Source: Pyropia yezoensis | Taxonomy: Eukaryota > Rhodophyta > Bangiophyceae > Bangiales > Bangiaceae | NCBI GenBank assembly: GCA_009829735.1 | Contig: CM020619.1 | Location: forward strand, 17,737,816-17,801,815 | Direction of reading: 5' to 3' | DNA length: 64,000 nucleotides | Shown here: in pieces, positions 1 to 10,587 of the stretch | Layout: the number at the start of each line of letters is the position of its first letter | Position numbering within the stretch: the first letter of the stretch is position 1 | Position numbers and translations under genes: made by a program | Notes under the pieces: model-generated | The model's database searches: none | What the model saw: the letters and a program-made list of their open reading frames with translations, nothing else | Told to the model about the DNA's origin: nothing

Positions 1-111
1 CTTCCACGTGTTACGGTGTCGCTGTTGGTCGTGCCTGCCCGCTCCGCTCGGCCGCCGCTGCCTATCGCTGTTGGCGCCCTTCCCACGTGTTAGGGTGTCG
101 CTGTTGGTGGT
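1..111. repeat. direct repeat, period about 78 bp
   Basis: A block of about 32 bases at positions 1-32 (starting cttccacgtgttacgg) recurs at 79-111 with one inserted base and a few substitutions, so the window begins inside a short tandem repeat of about 78 bp. The array may continue to the left of the window. It ends just upstream of the zinc-knuckle reading frame at 178 and could lie in its 5' leader, but no promoter motif was recognised. Confidence 0.6.
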
Positions 112-177
112 GTGCTGATTCGTGTCCCGTTCTGCCTCCTCTCTTGTTGCGACCACTGTGCTCTGGCCGCTTACGTC

Positions 178-1923
178 ATGAGTGGGCGAGGGTCGGCGGA
201 GAAGAGCACGACCTGCCGTACCTGCGGCATTTGTCGGTTCAGGTTCAAGACTGGCACGACGGGGCACAACGCGAAGAACTGCCCGCTCAACGACATGGAG
301 TGCCGATCACTGCTGCCGAGCACCAGCGAGTACCACGTCGCGGCGCCCTGCCTGTCTGGCAATTGCTGGCATCACATGACGTGCTCGGTGTGCCACAAGA
401 AGGGGCACGCGAACAGCACGCAGAAGTACAACCCGCTACGCAGGCGCATGAAAGATGGCAAGATCACCCGGTCCGACTACCCGCCCGGGCCGAATGTGGA
501 CGACTTCGTCTGCGAGCACGTGCAGAACACGGACGCGCAGCAAATCGTGGAGAACACCGTGAACGCGGCGACGAGAGCGGCGGTAGACAAGGCGAGTGAT
601 GATGCTATGACGTCGACGCTGCGAGCCAACGTCCACAACGGAGGTGTTTCTGGTGATCAAACTGTGGCTTCGATGGACGCGTGGCGATCAAAGGCGTCGG
701 TCCTCAGCGACAAGAATCGAGCCAGTTTTGACAGTGTGCGGCACCACCGCAAGCGCGGCGCCGTCGGTGCCAACGCAGCAGCAGCTTACGAACAAGGAGG
801 CAGCTTCAGCGACATGGACGGGAACGACGAATCACGTGACAGCTCCAGCAAAGGCGGAGACAGCCGACGCGTCGTGTCAAGGAAAGCTGTTCTACCGCAG
901 ACGAGGCGGGAGCTGATGGCGCATCTGGCAGCACGTAAGACAAGGACGTCATCAGCAGCACGTGCCATAGTCAAGGCGCGCGGGGCTGCTTCTGGTGGTC
1001 GTGGCAGCGCCGGATCGTCACACAACACACCGTTCGCTCACTCACCGTCTGGCCGTTCGCCCGCGACACGGTCGCCCAGTCGCAAGGGCAAGGGCACTCG
1101 CACCAACAACGACGTGCACGTGGTGTCCGACTCCAGTGGCTCTGCTGACGGGGGACGCAGCTGGCCGACGGGCTCTTGGGTGCGGTTTTTGGCGCTGTTG
1201 TCGCCCATTGAGTGGCACCCCCTGTCATCGCTGACGCCGACGGGGCTGGCAGAAGCTGTTCTCGTCGTCGCCTGTCAGCTACCCGTCGAGAAAACGGACG
1301 ATGACGTGCGCAATATGGTGACGCAGGCGGCGCTGAAGCTGGGCTTGCGCGGGTATGTCATGTCATGCGTGCAGTACTCCGCAGCTCACATTGCGGAGTT
1401 CTTGTGCAACAAGTTTCCGCCGATGATGAAGGAGATGTACCTGCCGTGCGTGGCGAGTAGCATTGTCAAAGTCCATGCACAGGCAGCGGCAGCTGCAGAG
1501 CGTCACGCCGATACACTGTCACTCCCACCTGTTATTCGCGTTCGGCCGCCGCCTCGCGGGCGTGCTGCTGTCAATGTTGCCGACCCGGTCGACGTCAACG
1601 CAGTGTCATCCTCCGGTCGACGTGGCGGCACAAAGATATCTACTGAGCCGGTCGGAGAAGATGCGGTTGCGGGCGGTGCTGCCGCGGATGACACGAGTGT
1701 AGGTGCTCCGCCCTCGGCTGGCCCAGCAGCTGTGATGCAGCCTGCTGGCACGGGTGTTTTCGGGCGGCCTGTGGTCTTCGGTGAGTTGATTGGGTCTCCA
1801 TTTGCGACAGGGCGTCTACCGGTTGCTGCCCTCCCTGTGCAGCGGTTAAATTCGAACCTGTGTGGCGGTCGCGCTGCACGTGCGCCTGACACAGCACTTG
1901 TTCCAAGCGGAGCTCGTGTTTGA
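178..1923 (+). CDS. hypothetical protein with zinc-knuckle-like motifs
   Basis: Open frame of 581 residues from the first ATG; the frame is open upstream to 112 but only from a GTG. The N-terminal 70 residues are rich in Cys and His: a CxxC pair followed by GHNAKNC (residues about 27-33), then GNCWHHMTC and CSVCHKKGHANS (about 62-80). These resemble CCHC-type zinc knuckles of nucleic-acid-binding proteins. The middle (about 200-330) is Ser/Arg/Lys-rich and probably disordered. Residues about 335-450 look folded (PTGSWVRFLALLSPIEWHP, then predicted helices), and the C-terminus is Ala/Gly/Pro-rich. The family was not recognised. A decayed transposase lies 0.7 kb downstream on the opposite strand, so an element origin is possible. 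The Ala/Val-rich reading continues past the stop in the same frame. Confidence 0.55.
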   Translation: MSGRGSAEKSTTCRTCGICRFRFKTGTTGHNAKNCPLNDMECRSLLPSTSEYHVAAPCLSGNCWHHMTCSVCHKKGHANSTQKYNPLRRRMKDGKITRSDYPPGPNVDDFVCEHVQNTDAQQIVENTVNAATRAAVDKASDDAMTSTLRANVHNGGVSGDQTVASMDAWRSKASVLSDKNRASFDSVRHHRKRGAVGANAAAAYEQGGSFSDMDGNDESRDSSSKGGDSRRVVSRKAVLPQTRRELMAHLAARKTRTSSAARAIVKARGAASGGRGSAGSSHNTPFAHSPSGRSPATRSPSRKGKGTRTNNDVHVVSDSSGSADGGRSWPTGSWVRFLALLSPIEWHPLSSLTPTGLAEAVLVVACQLPVEKTDDDVRNMVTQAALKLGLRGYVMSCVQYSAAHIAEFLCNKFPPMMKEMYLPCVASSIVKVHAQAAAAAERHADTLSLPPVIRVRPPPRGRAAVNVADPVDVNAVSSSGRRGGTKISTEPVGEDAVAGGAAADDTSVGAPPSAGPAAVMQPAGTGVFGRPVVFGELIGSPFATGRLPVAALPVQRLNSNLCGGRAARAPDTALVPSGARV

Positions 1924-2196
1924 GCGACGCCCATGTACGGCTAGACACCCGCCCACTCCCTTGCCGATGGTGGTCTCGGCCCTGGCGTGAATGTAGGTCG
2001 TGTCGGGGATATCTCCCAACCGATGCAGCCGGTGAGCGGCGGTGGTCCTGCTGCTGCTTGTTTGCAAGTCTCTGGGGTTGCTGTGTCTGCTGTGCCCGCA
2101 GCTGCTCCTGCCTTTGAGGTCGTGGCCACACCCGCTGCGTGTCATGAAGGGACACCCGGCGGTCCTACTCCTGGTACTGCGCTCGAGCCCAGGTGA
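1924..2196 (+). other. coding-like tail in frame with the zinc-knuckle gene
   Basis: After the TGA at 1921-1923 the same frame passes one more stop (TAG at about 1942) and then stays open to 2196 with a similar Ala/Val/Pro/Gly-rich composition (for example GDISQPMQPVSGGG). This may be a degraded C-terminus of the upstream gene or chance openness in GC-rich DNA. From 2197 to 2644 I see nothing apart from a short T run near 2471. Confidence 0.3.
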
Positions 2197-2644
2197 CAAG
2201 TGTAGCCGTCAATGCACTGCGTCGGCATGAAGGTGTGCGCGCGAAGACGTCGGCGCCTGCGTCGGTGACGTACACTTCGCGGACTTTGCATGTGATGTAC
2301 TTTTGCACGCGGCGAGGGTGTGTGTTAGAGTTTGCGCGGTGGTCTAAGCGTGCGCAGTGGCTGGGGGGGGAGGGCAGCTGCAGGCACCCAACAGCAGGCG
2401 CTCGCCACTACAGGCGCAAGAGAATGGAATGCATGCGCGGTCATCGCCGTCTTGCCAGTGACGCCAGATCTATTTTTTTTTATCTCTCTGTGTGCAACAG
2501 CCGTTCTGCGGCTGTCTACTGCAGCAACAAAGCATCCATGTTCATCTGCACTCGCACGAACTGTCCCATGATTTGCGCGTGTGTCAGCATCATCGCCGCG
2601 TCGGCCAGCAACCGTCGAGGCTTGTCCAGATACCGACTGTCAAA

Positions 2645-3550
2645 TTAGACAAGGTCGCGGAAGTGCCTCTTCAATTCATTGAACACCCCCTCGATAGGTT
2701 GCAGGTTGGGGGAGTAGGCGGGGAGCCTTATGTAGTACACGCGATTATCCTGCAGGAAGTCGTCTCCTTCCTGGTCATGGATGCCAGCGTTATCGAACAA
2801 CAGCACGCTATTGGCCGGCTGCAGGTCCCACGGCATGTTGGGTTGGTACTTCCCTATCGCCTCCACTTGCATCAGGTCTTCCAGGAACATCCGCCAGTCA
2901 TCCGAGTTTCGGACAGGTCCCAACACCACCGTCTGCATCCATAGAACACCCGCGCTGGCGCTGACCGCCATCATAGTGCTCGTCCTCGGAATTGTACGTG
3001 GGTCTCAGTCGAGCAGCACGCACGAGCTGTTGCGCTGCGACCTGCCGTACTTCCTGTACGAGTCCTCACCCGATTTATGCGTCTCGTCGATACTGAAGAT
3101 GCACCGTATTGGAATCTGGCTCATGGTCTGCGCGAACTGCCGCTGGTTGTTCAGGTTGCGCTCATGGAACAGCCTCTGAATCTTCTTCCGCGTATAGCCA
3201 TGGTAGCGTAGCACACGGTAGACAGTGGCGGCGCTGGCGTGGACGTGGGCGTACTTGTCAGACATGCTTCTCAGCTCCTTCAGAAGCTTGACGTGGTCCT
3301 TCAGGAACGCAACCGGCTCTGCCTCCACCAGGTGCTTCACAGCAATAGCGAGCGGAGACGAGAAAATGGCGGCGTCAAAGTGCGCGTTCTCACGCTCCTC
3401 ATGCTGCCACACTGTCCCCGCGTCCTCCCACCGGCCAACCCAGCGGCGAAGAGACCGGGGCGAGCAGCCGATGATGTCTGCCACCTCCTCCTGGTTGTAT
3501 TTTTCGGAATACAGTCCGAGTGCGTGCGGTCTCTCTTGCTGAGAGAACAT
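2645..3550 (-). pseudogene. Tc1/mariner (IS630-type) transposase with one in-frame stop
   Basis: The minus-strand frame starting MFSQQERPHALGLY at 3550 encodes an N-terminal helix-turn-helix (NQEEVADIIGCSPRSLRRWV), a second HTH-like stretch (SAATVYRVLRYHGYTRKK), and then the DDE nuclease core: IDETHKSG (first Asp), VLLFDNAGIHD (second Asp) and SPNLQPIEGVFNELK (final Glu). This is the IS630/Tc1/mariner order. A single TGA at 3005-3007 falls in frame between SSCVLLD and DPRTIPRTS, within the catalytic domain; the frame otherwise stays open to the stop at 2645-2647. TGG to TGA is the simplest explanation. About 301 codons, normal for the family. I could not find convincing terminal inverted repeats by eye, so the element ends are unknown. 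Probably a dead DNA transposon. Confidence 0.85.
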
Positions 3551-5427
3551 GGCAGCAGCTGTGACGGATCGCAGAGCAAAGCAAATGCAGTGCATCCATC
3601 AGGCCATCCACCGAAATCGTGCGTGATGCGACACGCACCGCACTGTAGAGATCTTTGCTGCACGGGCGCCATTCGTCGTGCGGCGAGATGGCAGTAAGTT
3701 GCGAGGGAAGGAACTCCCTCCTGACGGTCTGTCCCTGGACGGTCGCCAATCTTTGCAGACGTTCCCGGATTGCCGGCCGCTTCGGACTTCTTTCCAAAAA
3801 GTGGTCGAATCCATGCATTCGTCAGTCGACACTGAATCGATCGGCCGGCACCGAGCCGACATTACAGTAAGAAATCTTGCTCCCATTTTCTGCCCCGAAA
3901 TTCGTGATCACAGCCGAGGCTGACCCCGCGAGATGCGGGGCCGTCGTCGCCCGCCGTTCGACTAACGTCGTCAGCATCATGGACGTCATCACAACCGTCG
4001 TCTTTCCACGTCCCCTCACGGCCTGCAGTCGCATTCCCACCCATGACGCAGCACGCTGTGAGCACCTGGCCTTCTGATGCAGTATGTCACATGGTGACGA
4101 CATGGGCGCGAGACCAGTCCGCTGGATGGTCGGGCGACTGGTCTTCTCGTGGATCTGCGTCGGTCGTCACCCTGGTCCTCTCAGCTGTCATGCGGGGCGG
4201 ACTTGATGCGTCTGACGTAGTTGGGGGAGTCTTTTTGCACGACCCGTGAGGCTCCCGGTCGTGTCGCAGACGCCGAATCCGATACTGACCCGGGTGCAAT
4301 CTTGTCTCTTTCTCCACATTCACTCGCCTGGTGCAGTTTCCATCTGTGTCGATTGGTTAGATGCCGCGGTGTGCGCACGCCGCGGGCGGTCGCCGCGCCG
4401 ACAGGGGCGAGGGCAGCGCCGCGGTCCGTCGGCGCCTTGCGCTGGGCGCCAGCGGCGGCATGCCTGCCGTACTCCTGGCCACCATGCTCGGGAGGACGTG
4501 GTCAAGAGTTGCGGCGCTGTCGTCAGGGATGGTGCGCCTGGGCGGTCCTTCCGCCGTTTTTGCGGGGCGGCGTGCCGGGGGTAGCTGCATCGCCACGGAA
4601 GCCGCGCGCGGTGCCGAGGCGCGTATTCGAAGACCTGACTATAGGCGCTGCAGTTGGCGGTAGCGGCACCGACGGCGGCGTAGGCCGTCCGGCGGCCCAC
4701 GTGAACGACAAGCTCACGAACACTATTTAAAGTTGGTAGGGGGGGTGGGAGGAGATGTTGGGGAGCGTGACAGACGGTGACGCGTTGAGCTAGGAGAGGG
4801 GAGAATCGCACTGGGACGATACAACTTGCAGTCGCGCGGAACGAGGCTAGATAAGACGGTGGCGGAATGGCACGGGAAGCATGTGTGTGCCGCGCCGTCG
4901 TTACAAGTTTTTTTTTTTTTTTCCCTGGCGGTGCTTAGGGACAGTCTTGTGTGCGCGTGCCCATGGTTGTGACGAGGTTTGTGGCCGGCCCTATCCTTGC
5001 CCCGTGTGTGCGCATGCGTGTGCGCATGCGTGTGCGATGACATGCACGACCGGCTCACCCTGCCACCGGATTCGACGCAGGTGGCGTTGCATTGACTGGG
5101 CACGGAAGAGAACGGCCCCTCACGCAACCGACACACAATCACGCTCATCCTCCGCCGCACATCCCTCACGACGCCATGCACCCACTGCCCGTGCTTGTGC
5201 ACGAGCAAGCGGCTGACCGTCGACGGCCACGGCGCCGGCCGTAGCTGTGCTACTGCTGGCCCCAGTCTGTTACCGCTCGCACACCCCACGCATCCTCCGC
5301 TGGCGCCTCCACCTTCGCTCCCCTTCGCAAGCACCATGTCCGTCTCCCCCCCTCAGGAGTTCCGGCGTGTCCATCGCTAGCAGAAGCACTGTGTTCTTGG
5401 GGATCGCTATTTTTACAAACCCCCGCA
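3551..5427. other. intergenic stretch, nothing recognised
   Basis: Several short open frames exist on both strands, but none has a recognisable domain and all overlap one another in the way GC-rich non-coding DNA does. The stretch may contain the upstream end of the Tc1/mariner element. It holds a run of 15 T (4908-4922) and a 33-nt strictly alternating purine-pyrimidine tract (5004-5036). Confidence 0.5.
5004..5036. repeat. alternating purine-pyrimidine tract (Z-DNA prone)
   Basis: Thirty-three nucleotides alternate purine and pyrimidine without a break, built from an approximate 12-bp unit (tgcgcatgcgtg) that also contains the self-complementary core TGCGCA. Such tracts are known to adopt left-handed or cruciform structures under torsion. 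No gene can be tied to it. Confidence 0.7.
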
Positions 5428-5479
5428 TTGCAAAGTGATTGGAAGCAGACGATGCTTCAAAGTGCACCGGCATCGCAAT

Positions 5480-7020
5480 GCCTCAAGACAGGAGACTCTC
5501 AGAAGAACACCAATCATCTTGGAGTGGCAGCTCCGCCGCTGCGTTGTGGCTGCACGCCTCTGCCACCAGCGACACAATCCCCACTGCCGACATTGCGCCT
5601 CGAATATCAACCGTACGACAGCAAATGGCCGCCACTGTCACCAACACCACAGCAACCGCTGCCGCGCCTGCCAAATAGTCCACCAGCGTCAGCCAGAGCG
5701 TGTCGCGCCAGCCGGCCGCCTGCCCGACCAGCCACACCTACAAAGCGGCGGCGTGGCAGGCGGCCACTTCCACGAGGTGTCGCAGGCTGTCGTCAAGCCG
5801 CTCGCTACCCGCACCGCCGCGCCGCCGACCTCGTCCGCCAGAAGACACACGACAGCGGCGCGCCATCCGGCCGCCTGCTCGATCGGCGGCACCTGCACAG
5901 CGGTTGCGCGGCCTGCGGCCACGCCCTCGAGCGGCAGCAGCACCGCCGCGCCGTCATGCTCGTCCGCCAGCAACAGCACGACAGCAGCACGACAGCGGGC
6001 CGCCAGCTCGATCAGCCGCACCTGCACGACGGCGGCGCGGCAGGCGGCCACACCCACGAGCGGCAGCAGGCGGCCGTCGAGCCGTTCGCGACCAGAGCCG
6101 CCGACAGTCATCGGACAAGGCGGCGATTTCTCGCCGCCTCCAGCAACACCACAGCGACTGCTGTCGCTCTGGCCACCTCTTCCACAAGCGTCAGCGCGTC
6201 CGATACGCGCCAGCCGACCGCCAGGCCGACCAGCTGCACCTACCCAGCGGCGGCGCGGCTGGCGGCCGCTTCCACGTGTGAAAGCAGTCTGTCGAGAAGC
6301 TGCTGGCCACCTGCACCGCTGCGGTTGTCACCTCCTTTACCACCAACAGCGCCACAGCGGCGCGTCAGCCGTCAGCCAGCTCCATCAGTCCCACGGCAGT
6401 CCGCCGCCTCCACCAGCACCACAGCGACTGCTGCCGCGCCAGCCACCTCATCCTCCGGCGGCAGCGCGAACGCGGCGCGCCACCTGGCCGCCAGCCCAAC
6501 CAGTGGCACCTGCACAGCGGTAGTGCGGCGTGCGGCCACGACCAAGAGCGGCAGCAGGCTGTCGTCAATCCGCTCGCAACACGCACCGCCGACAGTCATC
6601 AGACGAGGCGGCGGATGTCCGCCGCCTCCACCTCCTCCACCAGCAGCAGCGCGACCTAGGTGCGCCATTCCGCCGCCAGCCCGACCAGCCGCACCTGCTC
6701 AGCGTCGGCGCGGCTTGCGGCCACGCCCACGAGGGGCAGCAGGCGGCCACCAATCCGCTCGCCACCCGCACCGCCAACAGTCACAAGACGAGGCGGCGAT
6801 GGTCCGCCGCCTCCACCGTCACAACAACCACCACTGCCTCGCCTACGACATCACACACCAGCTGCATCGACACCGCTGCGTGCCAGCCGGCCGCCAAACA
6901 GACCGGCCGCCTCTTCACGTCGGCGCAGCGATGCGCCTGGCTTCCCATGCCGACATCCTGCGTCATGTTTGCAGCACAGTGGCCGGCCGACTGGTGCTCG
7001 TCAGAGCGCCCCTCGAGAGC
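5480..7020. repeat. degenerate GC-rich tandem repeat field
   Basis: A module containing ggccac, a variable link, cgagcggcagcaggc, then ccgctcgc and gccgacagtcat recurs near 5761, 5919, 6047, 6265, 6532 and 6720 with irregular spacing (about 130 to 270 bp) and many substitutions. Because stops are rare, several frames stay open for hundreds of codons, so the long plus-strand frame here is not evidence for a gene. On the minus strand the repeats read as a recurring peptide of the type LLPLVGVAAxRAAVVQV followed by LAAxWRAAV, about 43 residues per unit where units are adjacent. It could be a decayed repeat protein, a minisatellite or repeat-rich transposon debris. Confidence 0.5.
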
Positions 7021-9248
7021 CGTCTGCGTGTGTCGACGCCACCTCTGAAAAATACAAGAAACTCCACATTACCAACATGCACGCACCCTCCTGACAGGAC
7101 ACCGATTGAAAGTTGTCATGGCACGAGCAAAAGGAGAAATTGAAAGCACATGCGACGCAAACGGTTGCAGCCTGAGCGAACGCAAGCAGCAGGAAAGAAC
7201 AGCACGCACCGAGCCCCTTCACCTCCTGGTCGTCGCAGTAGTGCCGTTCAAAAGTACTCTTTGAACGGAAAACTCGCTGACAATGACAACATGTCAAACG
7301 GACAAACACACCCCCAGGCAGACGAATAGCAAGACGATTGGGGTCGACCATGGGCCCCTTGCCCTTCGTGGACTTGCGCACCGGCTCCTTAGCCTCGAAT
7401 TGACGACGGCCGCTGCCGTTGCCAACACCGCCGTGAAGACCTCCGTGCCCGTCGCCAGCGCGGGCTCCCGCCAGACTGGACCGACGGCGCGGACTGCGGA
7501 TGTAAGTGCTGCTGTGACGCCGCTCCCCCCGCCCAGTGAAATCGTTATGGCCGCTGCTGCTGCCGCTGGTACTGCCGCTGCCGGAAGAGGGGCTCCAAGC
7601 ACGACAACGGTGGCCACGTGCGTTGCCACTGTGCGACCTGCGGCGACTTCTCCGAGGGCTGCGACTGCGCGACCGGGAGCTGCGCGAAGAGGTGCTGCGG
7701 CTGCGACGGCTTCACGCGCGACCGCGTCGGCTGCCGCTCCGGCTGCGCTTGCGGCTGCGGTGGTCGTTGGGGTCACGCCCCTCGCCGCGCCCAGTATTTG
7801 GAGTGAGCCAAGTGTCGGGGTCCCCCGACGTCCCTGCGACGCGACCGCCAGCACGTGCCCCAGACACTTCGTCAGCACCGGTATCAGCGCGAGCCGCATG
7901 CGGCCGCGCCGGTGCTGCGGTCGATCGCGCCACTGGCGGCGCCGCCGGGACAGCCGACACATGCGTTCCAGGCAGCTCTGCCGGTGACGGTACAGGTGAC
8001 GCAGGCTCCGCCGGTGCTGCGGCCGCTGCAGAGTGCACCACGTGCATGTCTCGCAATCCGATAAACTCCAACATATCGCCGCCGTCCCGCGTGAACTCGT
8101 CCTGCGCCCGCCTCACAGTCGCTGCACGGTTCATCAGCGACGCCTTGTCGTTCGTCCACTGCAGCAGCAGCAGGGATTGTTCATGAGCGCGCCCAGTGCA
8201 ATGCCGCAGCATGACTACCGGTGAGTCGACGGCGCTGTTACACGCAGAGCACCACAACCGCTCGAAGTTCATCTCGCGCAAATGCGCAGGGGGTGCAGCC
8301 TCCTGGTACCGCATCAACGCCATCCGGTTCTTGTGCGGCTGCCCAGCCAGATGCTGCTCCATTGGCGCCCGAGAACTCAGGTACTTGCGACAGGCAGTGC
8401 AAATGAGGAAGGGGGTGTTCGCCACACTCTTGACGCAGGGCCGAAAACCCATGGCAGGCTCAAGATCAGCTCGCGGAATGGGTCGGGCACCAAGGGCGAC
8501 ATCGTGGTGGTAGCCTCCGTCCGCATCATAGTCATCGTGATCGCCAGCAAAGCCCCCGGCTACCTGACCTGTCCAGAGGTGTCCGCCACCTTGCCCACCG
8601 GGAGTGCCGTCAACACCGTCAGCACCGCCGGGACAGCCGGAACCACTCGGACCCCCGGCGCTACTCGGACCACCGCCAACAATCGGACCAGCGGGACGGC
8701 GGTCACATGCAGCATCGACGCCGTGATGCGGTCCGCCGTCACGGCCGGCGCCGGCGCCGCCACTCGGGTGGCCGGCACCAGCACCGCTGCGGGCGGCTTC
8801 AGGTGCGCGCCAGCACCGACATGAACACCAGCGCCACCGCCGCCTTCGCCGAACGCCCCCCGGCAGCGACGTTACAACCCTCATATGTCGCCCTGGCGCC
8901 GACACCACCGCCACCATAGACACCACCGTTGGCCCAACGCTCATGATCACCCACACCATGGGTAGAGCCACCGGCATATAAATCACCGCCTCCACCATCG
9001 CCACGGGGATGGCCGCGGACTGCACCGCCGCCGCCACGAGCACATCCGCCGTGAGTGCAGCCTCCACCACTCGCATCGGCACCACCTGCAGTGCCAGCGC
9101 CGTAAGCGCCGCCCGCACCGCTGAGGCCTCCACCGTAGCCGTCCCCGGCGCCACCAGCACGGCCCGTAAACGCATCCTCAGCGCGGCCGGCATCGTGGTG
9201 GCGGCGGTCGTGGTGGTTGAGGTGGTCGAGGTGATGGTCTTCCACCAC
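7001..9248 (-). pseudogene. C2H2 (U1/matrin-type) zinc-finger, SR-rich protein; frame interrupted
   Basis: Reading minus from 9248: a Gly/His-rich segment (GGAGDGYGGGLSGAGGAYG), more Gly-rich sequence, two zinc fingers CTACRKYLSSRAPMEQH..H (near 8340) and CSACNSAVDSPVVMLRH..H (near 8210), both CxxC-x12-H-x5-H as in U1/matrin RNA-binding fingers. An Ala/Pro linker follows, then an Arg-Ser domain (RSRKRSRSGSRRGRA) and a further finger-like motif (CHCQRVFRSKSTFERH, near 7260). The zinc fingers plus RS domain suggest a nuclear RNA-processing protein, by inference. An in-frame TGA at about 7712-7714 sits in the middle of the RS domain, which continues in the same frame (SRRSRSTSSRSSRSRSRSP). The Gly-rich part appears to change frame twice between about 8800 and 8870, next to a G run. 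No in-frame ATG was found at the 5' end. Either a pseudogene or a live gene damaged by homopolymer sequencing errors; introns are also possible. Confidence 0.55.
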
Positions 9249-9734
9249 GGTCTTCTGCAGCGGTCACCGCGACATGGTGGTGCTTGTGACCCCGGTGGTG
9301 ACGACAGCGGGGTGGGGGTGACGCCGGCGGCGACTATGCTGTTGGGGTGGAGGCGACCGGCGACTGCGATAGTGGTTGAGGGGGGGAGGTGGCGGTCGCT
9401 GTTTTGCGCTCATTTGAGCTCGACGTGGGCGGGAGGAGAGAGATGGCAGTGGAGCGCTCGTGGTTTTGGGGCAGGGAGGAGAGGTGGCAGTGGAGCGCTC
9501 GTGGCTGTGCGGCATGGGTGGGTGCTGGGGGGCGTCCCGTGCTCTGGGGGGGGGGGAGGGTGCTGGGTGGCGGGTGGGCGCTCGGGGGATGGGCGGGTAC
9601 CAGGGTGGGGGGGTGTGTGCTGGGAATGAGGTCGATGTTAGGGGGGGGGGGGGCACCATAGTCTTATTTTCTTAGCACCCCTCTATTTTTTCTCTTATTT
9701 CTCTCGTTGCGTCGGGGGTGGTAGACACAATTTG
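9249..9734. other. G-rich intergenic stretch
   Basis: The plus strand has many G runs (for example around 9548-9560 and 9640-9653), a repeated ggcagtggagcgctcgtgg phrase near 9445 and 9487, and a T/C-rich strip near 9665-9700. No coding signal is recognised. Confidence 0.5.
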
Positions 9735-9917
9735 TTGCTATTCGTGACGATCGGGAAGAGCGGTGGAGGCGCCGTGAAGTTGGGCCTGACCGTTGTAGCC
9801 ACATCCTCCCGGTGGTGTGATGTGCCAGTCGCTGAAGACTGGCTGTCGGCTGAGGGCGTCAGGGGTTGTAGCAGCTGTGTCGTGGGCAATTGGGGGGGCT
9901 GCTGAGTGACGGGAGTT

Positions 9918-10476
9918 TGCTGCTAGGCTTGAAAAGCTCATTCCTAAAGTCAGGGCTGAGATGGACAAAGCGCAAAAGCGCTACAAGCGTAACTTTGACA
10001 AAAAGGTGCGCAATGCTAAGCATGTCCTTGAGCAGGGTGACTGGGTACTGGTTCACTCACACACCCCAACTGGGGGTAAGTTGGTATTCCAGACGAAGGG
10101 GCCATACCAGGCCCTTCGTACTGATGGGCGGCGGTTCACCATCGAAAGTGACGATGGGGTCCGCACAAAAAACGGACAGGACGTGGTCAAAGTTGCACCA
10201 CCGCCTGCAGGCGACCCAGCTTGGGCGCGTGCGCTAAAAGCGTGGCGCCTGCCTTCGCTACCTGCGGCCAAACAGGGCCCGCAGGAGCTCGTGTTCGATA
10301 AGGTCATCGACCACGGGTGGGATAAGGACACTAACCGCCTCATGTTCAGGGTGCGTTGGCTCGGCTATAAGGCCAAGGATGATACGTGGGAATACGTGGA
10401 GGACCTTCCCGCTGAGAACGTCCGGGCGTACTGTGCCCGGAATGAGATAGACCCTAACAGCCCTCCCTCAACGTGA
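9918..10476 (+). pseudogene. family A integrase C-terminus and chromodomain (fragment)
   Basis: Reads RLEKLIPKVRAEMDKAQKRY, then GDWVLVHSHTPTGGKLVFQ, and near the end a chromodomain (VDKVIDHG-like lead, FRVRWLGYKAKDDTWEYVEDL). In chromoviral integrases this tail is thought to guide insertion to chromatin marks. It matches the end of pol in the full copy at about 23960-24516. Part of a fossil element. Confidence 0.85.
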
Positions 10477-10587
10477 GGGAAGGCCGAGCAACAGTGCCAA
10501 GAGAGTGCTTCAAGTCGAAGTGGTACGCAGAGTGGCTTTTAACTACAGCCCTAACCCTCACACTCTCACAACAAAGGCAGCTACCAA

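Noticed and set aside
5428-7143. 571-codon plus-strand open frame
   Set aside because: Neighbouring frames over the same repeats are equally open and share its low-complexity Arg/Pro/Ala composition; no domain.
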